A DNA stretch of 64,000 nt. Source: Climacium dendroides (taxonomy: Eukaryota; Streptophyta; Bryopsida; Hypnales; Climaciaceae). The notes under the pieces were generated by a model, which saw nothing but the letters and a program-made list of their open reading frames with translations, did not search any database and was not told the origin of the DNA. Below are positions 24,953 through 35,980 of the stretch, one piece after another; position 1 is the stretch's first letter, and each line of letters opens with the position of its first letter. Location: the NCBI GenBank assembly GCA_950106755.1, contig OX467091.1:6775538-6839537 (forward strand). The letters run 5' to 3'. The position numbers and the translations under genes are program-made.

Positions 24953-26376
24953 AAAGTTATGTAGGATAAATTTTTGAGGATAGGGTGGTGAAAATCTAAA
25001 GTTTTGGGATAGTTGTATATAATTAGGAAGTTTACTTTTTGAGTGACACGGCCACTAGCAGTTGGAAAGTGACCGAGTCCATAATTATAGGATCTGAGAT
25101 CCACTTTTAGCGGAAGTAGTGGGAGTTTGAGTGAAAGTCAATAGGGCTAGAAAATAGTAAGGGAATGAAATGTGTTTGGCCCTAATTGGCTGGAGCGTTA
25201 CTTTTAGGTTAGGATTTTGAGGGAGTAGTTTAGTATTTAAATCCGGGACTTGTTTGGTCCCGGTGTGCATCTTTATCTTATTTTCTTATATTCATGAGTA
25301 CCTGGGAGTTCGCTCTTGGCGTGATTGAAACAAATCATAGTTGTGTGTACTTGACACTTGTCCGTGTTTTGGAAGTCCAAGCTGGAAAGTGAGTGTAAGT
25401 GGATACAAGGTGTACCCAGATGCTGAGTTTATCCGGTCCAATATTGAATTAGTGCGTGTGGATGGAGGCAGAAGGGATCTCTAGTGTGGACTAGGAATGG
25501 ACTCGGAAGAAGTATGGAGGAGGGGTACTCTCCGGAAGAAGTAAGGGTTAGTATGCCTCCACAACGCTCGTTTCTCCTTTGGTCCCCGCTAGTTCAAACC
25601 AGATTTAGGACTAACTCAGTAGGTTGTCGTTGTAGCATTGGTTAGGAGGAATTAAATCGGCTTGCGTGACCTGCTGGACACGACTGCGTTTCCTTTCCAA
25701 TTATGAGGACGGTCTATTTCTCATTTGTAGGATTTGAAAGTTTGATCACACAATGAAACTTCTGACACTTTAAAATCGGAGGGTAGGAGTTAAGCTTCCT
25801 TCTTGAATCCCAATTAGCAGATCCCTCTTCGTTCAGAGGTTAAACTCGACATGGTTACAAGTAGAGATCTGGACTGGATGTGAATACTAGAGGTTAAGGT
25901 TAGATCTGTGGAAACGTGGATCCCGGTTACGGTCTGTAAAACGTAAATACGGGAAACTACTAGAGGTATGTGAATAGAAGTGTTGGGAGAGTTACGGGGT
26001 AGTGTAAAGATGTGGGGTAGGAAATCAACCAGTTAGAGAGTCTGTGTGATAAACAAGTGGGTGTTAAATCGGATTAGATCCGGTCAGTGTTGTTAGATCG
26101 GGAAGATCCGGTCTAACGTGTATTAGTAATTGTTGGACCGGAGGGATCCGGTTGTGTTTGTCCAAGAAATCAAGGAGACTAAAGGGAAGTTCCGGTCTAT
26201 TGTTTTGCTTGGGGTTTTGTGTTTGTGTGTGTTCGTGACCATCACTCTACCATTTTATGGTAATTGTGAACCTAGGAAATTCGATCTTCGTGGGAACGAT
26301 ACTTGAGTCACTTTAAGGCCTCTTTTAAGAAATATTGAGCCTTAGAGAAGGATTTTTGCTTTCCTGTGATATGACA
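24953..26376 (+). other. 3' noncoding part of unit C
   Basis: No gene seen. CCGGA/CCGGT motifs continue to about 26200, followed by the conserved TCGTGGGAACGAT motif and the ACA terminus. Confidence 0.5.
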
Positions 26377-27034
26377 AGTATGTTGCCGTAGTTAGTGATG
26401 ACATTGCATTTCAGGAGGAAACATAGGGTGTTCACATCATTGACATGTGTTTACTGTGCCAACATTTTGATGTCACGTAGGACGTCTAAGAAATACAAAG
26501 CCATCAATATGTTCATGTCTTCCAAGTAGACCCGTTGCATCTTGAACGTGCATTTTGTAGCAAAGTCTGTCTTGCTTGGTGTTGCAAGTGACATTATATG
26601 AATAGAGTGGAATTTTATCCTAATGAAGTTTGTTGAACGTGCGCAAAATGTAAGACTTCAATAGCCCAAAAATGAACCTAAACTAAGTAAACACATAAGC
26701 CATTTTGTACTACATAGGAAGGACATGCATCATGTGCAAATTCAACCTTGAGCATAAAGTCATGTCATACATCTATAGTCATTTTGACATCAAAGAAAAC
26801 GCCTACAATTGCTTTCACAACACCCACACGTCTAGTCAGACATAATGAAATGCACAGTGGATAGCATGTGGTTTGAAGTTACATTCGCAGTAAGTACAAA
26901 ATATTGACGCCAGAAGTGACGTCAATGTGGACGTTAGTACGTCACTTGTGACGTTCACGGAAACATCTAAGATCGGAACATGGATAGGCCAAGTATGCTG
27001 ACGTGGCATGCCACGTCATCACCCATGTTCACGT

Positions 27035-27121
27035 CACACAATTTCCACATCATCATGCCACATCACACAATTTCCACGTCATCATGCCACATCACACAAT
27101 TTCCACCTCATCACGCCATGT
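27035..27121. repeat. 29 bp tandem repeat, three units
   Basis: CACACAATTTCCAC starts at 27035, 27064 and 27093, spaced exactly 29 bases. It lies inside element F next to a perfect palindrome at 26999-27018. Confidence 0.85.
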
Positions 27122-27502
27122 CAGATGCCACATAAGCTTTTAGGAGTCACCATCTGCCCGTTGTCCTCTTTTTAACCTTGGGCAGTCACTTTACCTCTGA
27201 CCGCAACAAAATTCTAAATCAACTTCTGAGCTAAGTTTGACCAAAGATGGTGACATGGTTGAACATGTTATTGTGAACATCCTTGGAAACATCTGGTGTC
27301 CATCTGGATGTTTTACATTGCATCATTGTTTTTCGTAGCATCAATATGCTGTGACTGAAATTTAGCAATGCTATCGAAGACATTAGAACAAAATCTTCAC
27401 TTTTTCGGCCTAACATCCCAACGTCTTCTGCGACGTATCGTGTTTTTGCGGACATACGTCGTTTTTGGCTGGATGTCCAAGCAGACGCAGTTTTCTTATA
27501 GT

Positions 27503-28617
27503 AGCACTTGGATTATGCACCTTGAATGCCAGTTCACACAATTGACTTGATCCTCCACATCTCCTTGAATCCCCTCAGGAACAATAAAAAAATTGTGGAT
27601 TAGAATTTGCTTCCTTTGCTGCCTTGAAAGTCCATCGATCCGAAGTTGTTCCTTCACAGTCGTAAAAATCTCCCGTGAATAGTATTGTATGTATGACATT
27701 TCCATCTCCTTGTTGTTGGTAGGAATTTTATGGAATTTTGAAACTAACCTTTCATATGAATAGCACTAGTAAAGATCACTAGGTCCAAAATGCAAAATAT
27801 CTTTAAGAATGTGACATGCTCTTGCATATGAAAAGGCACTTGATTAGTAGGTTCTTGATCAATTAATATATTCTAATGTACATGGATAGAATTCAAAAGT
27901 CCCAAGCTACAATAACAAAAAAGACCACTCACCATCTACATGCTCTAAAAGGGCTCCATTAGACCCATTCAATTCTTTAGATAGCACCCTCCAAGAATGA
28001 AACATTCCTTTCACAACCTCAATGTCTCATGCTGACCAACCATGAACTCTGGTGCGATTAAAGAAGTAATGACTAATGTCTACCAAAAGAAGCCCCAATT
28101 GTTGTCTTTGAAATGAGATCAAACCATGAACCACATTTAAAATATGTGGAAGAATCCATTGGACAAACAATTGATTCTCTTTAGTCATGTACGTTGTGTA
28201 CAAATCACTAGGACTATTTGGCCATCTCCCTTGTCTCAGCTCATAAGGTCATTCCCTGGAAACCGCCAAGCATGTTATTTCACCTCTTCCATATCCACTC
28301 CAACTTCCCTCATTTTAGAAAACAATTTTGTGATATAGTTTTTGAAGAGGTTCAAACAATGATGTGCATGACATCAAAAACTAGGTCCAAACTTATGTCA
28401 AAATCATACAAATGGAAAAACCTCCACAAAATTGATTCACCTGAAATACCTCCTTGTAATATTGTCTTTTTTGCCGATCCAATTGGTGCTCGTTTCCATC
28501 GCCTCACAGTAGCAAAGAATTCATCACTAGAATGTTGATGTGGGGGATTCAATATTTGTTGTTTGTTGTTCCCGTATACATAATGGCCACTCTCAAGGGA
28601 AGGATAACATATGCAAC
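27503..28617 (-). pseudogene. gene X, middle part with DVMH motif (transposase-like)
   Basis: The minus frame from about 28552 reads HQHSSDEFFATVRRWKRAPI, then GESILWRFFHLYDFDISLDL and FDVMHII, after which a one-base shift near 28345 continues as NLFKNYITKLFSKMREVG. A conserved D-x-MH followed by an LNLFK-like helix, preceded by a WR-hhhhhDI segment, resembles DDE transposases of the En/Spm (CACTA) and Plavaka-like groups; this rests on motif memory. Further left the frame is broken by stops but resumes at 27705 (SREIFTTVKEQLRIDGLSRQ) and stops at element F. Insertions and frameshifts show it is dead. Confidence 0.5.
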
Positions 28618-28620
28618 TAA

Positions 28621-30153
28621 GGGCCAGTTTATACTTGGGGCCGGATTGAGGGCCGGCCAGAACTCTCTAAGTTTGAACCAATAGGAGTGCTCAATTTCTT
28701 CAAATCCGGCCTAAGGCGTTTATACTTGGGGCCGGATGGAACTACAACTCATCCTACGTGTCGCCTTAGGTGGCATGGTTTTGGCGCCAAACCATCCGGC
28801 CTAAGGGAAGCAATCGGGACGAGGTTTTTGGTGGCCCAAACTCCCATCTAAGGCTGGATTGGGGGCAAATTGAGCTCCTCCGTTGGATTGTACAAATCTC
28901 CACCGTCTATGAATGTGAATTCTTTTGTTTTCAATTTTGGTGCGTGCTTGTTAATTGTAAGCTCAAGAAACTCCCACCAATATACATTGCTAAATTTTTA
29001 GAGCTTGATCTGTTGCCAATATTTCAATTTGAAATTGGGAGCAGTGGGCTGGGAGCTTTGGAATGGAAGTATACATAGTTTATAATACATTATATAAACT
29101 TATTATAAAATAATATATAAATTTGGTATAATATAATATATAAACTTATTATAATATAATTTATGAACTTATTATAATATAATATATACAATCTTATTTG
29201 TTTGATGTTCTATAAAATTATTCATAACTGAATATGAGATTTTAAAGTTTATTTGGTTCAATCATTTTTAATTGATTCAACACAAGATGTTTATTTTTAT
29301 TTGGAATTTGGTACATGTTTATTTGATAGAGTTGTTCTTAATTTCTAAATGCCCAAAGTACCAAATTTTGGTGTGAACAATACTTTGAAGTTTAATAAAA
29401 CTTAACCAAGTTGCTATTCTTAGTAGTTTATATAAATATTAAAGTCTTTTTTCAAAGTCTAATTTTAGCATCAAAAATACAATTTTCAAAATAATTGATC
29501 ATGATTTTTTTATTCAAGATTTTGTACAAGAGTGTCCATCACAATCTTGACTTTCATAGTATTGAGGGCTTTTGGAAATGAGCCTCGAATACACTAGATC
29601 TTGGAGAAAAAATCACATTAAAGATTCATTTAAAAAATTGTAGAGTAGATTTTGAAAAACCATAAATTGATTGGGATTATGCTTGTTAGGCCCTTTATCC
29701 TCATATTTTTTTGGTGACTTGATTTGTTTCATATTTTTTAGATCTTTGTGTAATTAGTTATGAATTTTTTAAAGTTGAAAGGCAACGGTTACTAAAAGTG
29801 ACCATGTCCTAAAATGTGCTAGTACATTCAATAAAGCAAAATGTACCTCTCCATCATGATCACTCTCAAAGCATGGATGTTTTTAGAGCAAACTCCCTTA
29901 TGTATTTACTTTTTTGATTTTAAAGGAAAATCATCATCTAAGTGACTACAATGAAGTTCTTATGTTTTAGCATTAAACATGTTGATTACAAATGCATGTT
30001 CTATATAAGAGGAAAACCAAAACATTAATTTTTAAAATTTTTAAGTAAATAAATAAATAAATTTCTATTTTATTTTAGAAATAAAATATATAGGGAAAAA
30101 AAGGAAAAAAAAAATTGTTTTTAATTAAGAAGAAAAGAAGAGAAAGGTAAACA

Positions 30154-30193
<40 letters not shown>

Positions 30194-30357
30194 ATTGAGC
30201 ATTGAGAAAATTCAAGAGTACATGAATTGGAAATTTGGCCCTAGAATCTGGCCCAAGGGGTTTACATTAATTGGGTCCGGATGGAAAAACTTGGGCCGGA
30301 TTGAAGGCAAATCTGGCCGGCCTTCTATCCAGCCTTAGGCACAGTATAAATTGGCCC
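28621..30357. mobile_element. PIF/Harbinger-type non-autonomous element
   Basis: Terminal inverted repeats GGGCCAGTTTATACT (28621) and, as reverse complement, GGGCCAATTTATACT (30357), flanked by TAA on both sides (28618-28620, 30358-30360). GGGCC ends with a TWA duplication are diagnostic for PIF/Harbinger/Tourist elements. No transposase is encoded. The subterminal ends share GGGGCCGGAT-type motifs, and the A/T-rich core has an (AT)n run at about 30157-30190. It is 1737 bp, inserted in gene X. Confidence 0.88.
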
Positions 30358-30360
30358 TAA

Positions 30361-30919
30361 GGAGGATATGCAAAGCTTGTACTAAAACCTATTAGAAATA
30401 AATTTTCTAACTTGTCCACCAAGGGTTGCAGAAACAAAGTTTTAGCCTCTTTAATTCTTGTAAGAAAAAACTCTTCCACTGAATGTAGGGGAATGAATAC
30501 GACAGGAAGAAATTTTTAGACCTCCATGTCTACCACAGTTCCTCTACAACGCAACAGCTCCTTGTCATATGGCGAGTCGCTTGAAAGTCATTCCAATGGG
30601 CTACAAGAGCAATATTCCGTGGATCACCCTGAAAAAATCAATGAACGTTTAGTCTTAATTCTATATATGCCTAAACTTTGAGATCCAAAAGGACAACAAA
30701 CTAGATCTATTGCTAAACTAACTAAATAACTAAATATAAAAATGTGAAAAAATTGAAGTTAATTGAATACCTGAAGCATGTGTTTGGGTGCAACAATAGA
30801 ATGTCGACATTTTTTGCAAAAGAACTTGTAAGATTGTAAGCTTTCATCCCAGTTTCTTGGATCTAGTAATTCCTTACACTTCCTTGGGAATGCTTTATGG
30901 CATGTTTTGCATTGCGGAC
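30361..30919 (-). pseudogene. gene X fragment with two CxxC pairs
   Basis: The minus frame next to unit A reads QCKTCHKAFPRKCKELLD...FFCKKCRHSIV and ends HMLQ at a splice-donor-like CAG/GTATTC (near 30772). The C-x2-C...C-x2-C arrangement suggests a zinc ribbon. It continues the frame on the far side of unit A: removing A and one 5 bp duplication gives LFVVYP-QCKTC in frame. After an intron of about 140 bases (acceptor near 30630) the frame resumes as GDPRNIALVAHWNDFQATRH, then decays. Confidence 0.55.
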
Positions 30920-32007
30920 TGTAGCGATTAGTCGGACCAATATTCCTCCAGTTAGCCCTTAATTCGTACCAAAGGCCCATTTAGAATAAACCGCTCCGAA
31001 ATCGTTCCCACAAGGACTTGAGGTTTACAGATCTATAGGATAATCCAATCTAAGCATTCACTTTCTCTTCTTTAGACTACTCTGGACTATAGGTCCGGTC
31101 CGGCCACTAGTGTTGGGTGGATTCCGGAAAAGTCCGGAAACCGTTCAATGCCCCTTCCGGGATCCCTGGATTTGGGTGACGAGTGGCCAAATCCACCGTC
31201 TGGATGCTTACCGTGTTCGGAAACACGCTCTCTTTCTCTCTCTCAATCTCTAACACTACTAACCTAACTCTTCAAGGACCGGAAGTGTTCTCTTGTTCCA
31301 TTACCTCACAAATCCGGAAGGCTTACCGAATTAGGTCACGCAGGGACGGTCAAGGACTACAACGACATTCTAACCTTAACCGGGCATTGAGCCTCCCGTT
31401 CACCGGGTGGATCTCCTTGTACTCTCTTGGGCTTGTGCCGGGGCTTTTAACTCTGTCTATGGGGAATTCCAGCAATCCGGAATTCGGGCACGTCTTGCAA
31501 AACTCCCGTACACGGAAGTTGCTAGCAGCCTCTCAGATACCCTTTCACCTAAGGTCGTATCCTACTCGCAGGCTATACCAGCATCTGGGCAGTAATACAC
31601 TAACACTACTGTCGGAACCATCCGATCGATCTCCCCATCAAGTTAGTTACACCCGGAAACCATTCACGAAGTCGACTCTTGCTATTCAAGGTAAGTTCTC
31701 AGTCTCCAGAAAAGCACGAATGGACCCCCACCCCCCACGAACATGTACCGAATATAAATGATAAGAGAAGGAATACTCCCAAACACTTGGAATTAAGCTC
31801 AAAAAGATACAATGCTAAAACTATAGGACGGATGTGAATGACCAAAAAGGCCATCAAAAACCCTACTTATACTAAGATTAATATCATCCTAAAAATCCTA
31901 TAAAACATTCCTACTGGTCCGCTAGATTTCCGGTAAATCCTAAATCCTATTTTTTCGGCTTTTGACGAGCGGACTCCAATATTGTCGCTACTCTACACTA
32001 CTACACA

Positions 32008-33275
32008 CTATTCCTTGGGATCCGGATCCGCGGGAGGAGCATAGTCCTTCAACAAATCCAGCTTCATCTCCTTCCGGCTACTCCCCGGAGAAAACAAATT
32101 TGGACCCCGTTGTCCCCATCTCTGGACCTCCGCGATGTTGGGGTCTCTGTCTACACTCTGGGTTTCGACTATTGGAACGTCCGGACTTCACCGGGAATCC
32201 TTCTGGGTCTTTTTATGACGAAGAGAAGACTGTACTGCCCGACCACTGTGAGCCTCCGAAGAAGTACCCGTCAGGTCGATGGTCGGGGTCATCGGAAGTA
32301 GATCTTCGCTTCTTTGGGGTACCATGGCACCCCAGTCCACTCCTTTTGGCCTTTTGGGTGGTAGTGACAGTTCTAGATCAGCCGGTACCATCGGTAATAC
32401 TTCAGTAACCATGGATTCCGGATTATTGCCTTCCGTAACCACCAAAGTTTGTGCGGAGGGAGAAAAAAGAGTTATTGGATCCGACTCAGTGGGAGCCAAA
32501 TACTCCATCATCTCCCGCATATCTACCCGGGATGCGTCCATCTGTCTCGCCTGCTCCAACAAGCACTTGATGATGTATACCCGACTCGAGTTGGCGGCTG
32601 CGTTGAGGTTGGCTTTGAACAGCCGGGCTTTGTTGATGCAGTCCGCCAGTACTTTCAAAGAGTTCCGGAGCCGGACCACACCCTGACACAATGCCGCTAT
32701 CTGTCGGCGGTGGTCCCCTTCTATAAGTCGGGTCGTCTCCTAGGCTGTACATAGATTGCTCTCCAATCCAACGCACTTGGATTCCGATTCCTGGACTCGG
32801 TCTAGCAATGTCCGGTTTTCCACACATAAAGCCCCCAACTCCGTCACCAACCGCTTCCGTTTCTCTATTAGGAGGCCGTTTTGTTTTTCCGCCGCCATCA
32901 ACGCATCCGTCCTCCGGAAGATGGCGTTCCGGTCAATCAGTGCCATCTTCCGGCACACCCGCTTGAGAGCCTCCTCGTAATTCTCGAGAAGCTTCATGAG
33001 GTCATCTGCCCGCCATACAAGGTACTGGGCCACTTTCGTGATGTCCTCCAGCGGCGTCCCCCCTAGTTGCATGGGGGTTCTATCTCCCTCTTCTGCCTCC
33101 ATAAGCCTGGACCGGGAGGGTCCGGCCTCGGCTTGAGTGGGACCAGCTTGCGGTTGCACCGGCCCAACCTCTTGTGTAGAAGGTTGGACTTCTTCCGGGG
33201 CCGGTCTGGTCTCCATCTTCTGGTCCGGAATTTCTTCCTCCAGTGGCTCCGGCGCGAAAGGATCTTTTGTCGGAT
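32008..33275 (-). pseudogene. Unit A gag-like gene, C-terminal part
   Basis: Continues from 35214 after the CACTA insertion (TPPV / NPTKDPFAPEPLEEEI), matching the uninterrupted unit B copy. It holds the Pro/Glu-rich linker, a long coiled coil (LMKLLENYEEALKRVCRKMA onward) and a C-terminal PTIDLTGTS segment. A TAG at 32740-32742 replaces a CAG that B still has. A TGA at about 32188 replaces a GGA codon of B. The terminal stop shared with B is at 32008. Confidence 0.65.
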
Positions 33276-33278
33276 TTA

Positions 33279-35210
33279 CACTACAACAATGGTAGTGTTT
33301 TATGACTGCAGAATTATGACTGAGGATGACTGGCGACCGCTTGCAGTCATATTCTTGAAGGCCAACACTTTGGGGAGAAATATGACTGCAAAATATGACT
33401 GTCAATCATTTTTACGCCTTGTACGTCACAAGCGTATACTATACGGCCATTAGGAATACCAAAGTACTTCATAGGGAACGTAGGGAACATGTTTGGGAAC
33501 ATTGAGTCATATTATCACTAATATTTTCATATAATAGTGATTTTTTTTTGTTTTGGACAATTCAAGAAAAATTTGGGCAATTTCAAAAAAATATAGAGAA
33601 GTCATTGTTTAAAATTTTGAAATCCTAGTCACCTATTTTTTTGGATTTTGAATCCTAGTCACCACTTTTTTAGGGTTTTGAGACCCTAGCCGTCATTTTT
33701 TTAGGGTTTTGAAACCCTAGCCGCCACTTTTTAGGGTTCTAGAACTCTAGCTGTCACTTCTTATGGCTCTTTTTTCTTACTTTTTATTATCTCTTAGCTC
33801 TCACTTGTTGTTGCTTTTTGTTGCATCTTAACTCTTGTTTCTTGTTGCTCTCTAGTTCATGCTTTTTGTTTCTTATTTTTGCATCTAAATTCTTTCTTTC
33901 TTTCTCTTGCATTTGAACTCTTTTTTCTTCTTAGTTTTTTTTGTTTCCTCTTGTTTTATAGTTCTTGCTTCTTTTTTGTTCTTGTTGTATCTATACTCTC
34001 ATTTCTTATTGTTTCTTGTTATATCTTAGTTGGTGCTTCTTGTTTTTTCTTGTGTCTTAGTTGTTGCTTTTTCTTTGTTCTTATGTCTTAATTGTTGCCT
34101 CATATTGTGTCTTAATTGTTGTTTCTTGTTTTATGTTGCTTCTTGTTCCTTATTGTATCTTAGTTGTTGCTTAGTTGTTGTTTTTTATTCCTTGTTGCAT
34201 CTTAACTTTTGATTCTTGTTAACTCTTAATACTTATCTTCTTTTTCTTGTTTCTTCCATCATTAATCTTATTCTTTTTATCCTAAACTTGAGCTAAATAT
34301 TTTGTGTTTTTGTAAGTCTTTGAAGGTTAGGCTTTGTTGTTCAATCACTAAAAACTAACCTTTCATTTCTTTAATTGTATATATAGGCATCAAAAGTTGA
34401 AACAAAGACATTGGAAACTACTTGCAACTTCATGAAGTCAAAAATATAACTCATAGAAGTCATATTTCATAAAATATGACTGACAAAAGTCGTATTCTAC
34501 ATCACTGCAAAATATGACTCATCTCAGTCATATTTTATAAAATATGATTGCCAAGAGTCGTATTCTACATCACTGCAAAATATGACTCACCTCAGTCATA
34601 TTCCATAAAATATGACTAACGAGAGTCGTATTCTATATTACTACAAAATATGACTCACCTCAATCATATTCCATAAAATATGACTGACGAGAGTCGTATT
34701 CTATATTACTACAAAATATGACTCACCTCAGTCATATTCCATAAAATATGACTGACGAGAGTCGTATTCTACATCACTGCAAAATATGACTTACTTCAGT
34801 CATATTCCACGTCATCCAAAAATATGACTGACCGCAGTCATAATTCACGTCATCCAAAAATATGATTGACTGTAGTTATATTCTACGTCATTCAAAAATA
34901 TGACTGACCATAGTTATATTCCACGTAGGATTTTTTTGTTTGCCCGGGCAACTCAAGAAAAAGTCAAGACTCTCCTAGGAAAGTCAAAGTATACGCCATG
35001 TTGGCATACTATGGCTAAAAATGGGTATTTATACCCCTCGGAAAATATGACTGCCAATATGACTGATGTCTGAAGCGATTGCTTTTAAACGACTGGAGTC
35101 AGTCATATTCCGAGTCATCTACAGTGATTTCTACGTGAGTCGTATTTTTTGATTTTACGACTCACTGCAGTCATATTTTGCAGTCATAAAACACTGCTTT
35201 TGTTGTAGTG
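33279..35210. mobile_element. Small non-autonomous CACTA element
   Basis: Ends CACTACAACAATGGTAGTG (33279) and, as reverse complement, CACTACAACAAAAGCAGTG (35210), flanked by 3 bp TTA on both sides (33276-33278, 35211-35213). The subterminal regions are packed with TATGACTG/CAGTCATA motifs. The middle (33620-34320) is T-rich with repeated AGGGTTTTGAAACCCTAGCC units and CTTGTTGC runs and encodes nothing. The same termini and motif appear at 59623, so the larger element there is a likely source of transposase. Its insertion splits the unit A gene. Confidence 0.92.
34489..34828. repeat. 68 bp tandem array in CACTA subterminal region
   Basis: GTCGTATTCTA recurs at 34489, 34557, 34625, 34693 and 34761, exactly 68 bases apart. 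Each unit holds AATATGACT...AGTCATATT as an inverted pair. Subterminal repeats of CACTA elements are known transposase binding sites; the regular inverted pairs fit that role. Confidence 0.88.
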
Positions 35211-35213
35211 TTA

Positions 35214-35545
35214 CCGGTGGAGTCCTATTCCGCCGTTGCTTCTTCTGTAGAGGAGTGGGCGGCTCCTTGTCCTTCGTCTCCTCATCGTCCGGTCCGTCAC
35301 GAGGGGAAGGTTCTTCTCCTCTGTATTGTTGGAGCTGAACTAGTTCTTGGTAGGCACTCTCCTCATTTGCCTTAAGCAGGGAGTGTTGGGCATATAGATG
35401 GGGAAGGTACGCTGGAAGTAGGCTCTGATCCTTCTTCCCCGACTGGAGGGAACACACCAGGTCCCCTATTAACTCGTGGATGATGGTTGCCCAATCCATC
35501 ATCATTTTACCTTGGAGGCTCCCCAAGATGGCAAAGGCTACCTTT
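35214..35545 (-). pseudogene. Unit A gag-like gene, middle part
   Basis: Encodes VAFAILGSLQGKMMMDWATII and PHLYAQHSLLKANEES, the family's KVDW-to-HLY block, then the acidic DDEETKDKEPPTPL stretch and a KKQRR basic cluster. It is cut on the left by the CACTA element and on the right by unit D. The matching uninterrupted stretch is in unit B (55640-55990). Confidence 0.75.
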
Positions 35546-35838
35546 GCTACTGTGGGAATCCGGAATTCGGAAACGGATCAATAATACAAAAAGTAGGTGC
35601 GAAAAGTAGGAAAAAATTAAAAATTTCATAGTTAGAACGTGATTTTTGGGTAAGATAACTCAAATTAGGAAATAAGCGTTCCGACACAACCCATAACCGG
35701 AACTTATCCGGATCCGGAATCCGGATTCACCCGGAACACAGGAACCTACCGTATAGGGCTCGTAGCTATGGGAGTAGGATACTATTAGTACAACGGACCT
35801 GTAGCCGTTGTCTTGAATTTCGTAAGAAGACGGGTTAG

Positions 35839-35846
35839 TATTTAAG
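35839..35846 (+). promoter_or_regulatory. TATA-like box of unit D
   Basis: TATTTAAG lies 135 bases upstream of the ATG at 35981, near 290 bases into the unit, comparable with the TATA boxes of units 1 and E. Confidence 0.4.
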
Positions 35847-35980
35847 CTGTTTGCTTAGGGTTTTCCTCTTCACTTTCCTGTTTTGCTTTTTTGAGACTGT
35901 CCGTGTGAGTAGTTGAGAGAAAGAGTGGTGAGTTAGTGACTGAAGTAGGGTTACTTCTCCCTCGTTCTGACTTAGATCTT

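Larger units (their letters stand above)
22092..26376 (+). mobile_element. LTR-like unit C
   Basis: Starts TGTGGGAGCACGGGAATCC and ends GTGATATGACA, flanked by perfect 5 bp duplications AGTAT (22087-22091 and 26377-26381). It is 4285 bp, inserted in element F. It carries one gag-like gene and no internal copy of either end, so no pair of LTRs is present. Near the 3' end it has TCGTGGGAACGATACTTGA (26289-26307), a conserved position in this family. Confidence 0.85.
19373..27502. mobile_element. Element F: non-autonomous DNA transposon, split by unit C
   Basis: The ends are inverted copies: TACTATAAGAAAACTGTGTC at 19373 and, as reverse complement, TACTATAAGAAAACTGCGTC at 27502. Flanking bases are ACA (left) and GCA (right), a 3 bp duplication with one mismatch, as in CACTA-type elements. 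GATGTC/GACATC motifs recur through both halves. No coding frame is seen inside except that of inserted unit C. A further copy of the right end occurs internally at about 21740-21998, so F may be a composite of two related elements. Confidence 0.6.

Noticed and set aside
31183..31761. Plus-strand frame of 192 codons in unit A
   Set aside because: It is antisense to the unit's 3' noncoding part, is not kept open in unit B and has no domain.
34489..34828. 68 bp array as a possible CRISPR
   Set aside because: Units are contiguous without unique spacers, lie in a CACTA subterminal region and the context is eukaryotic.
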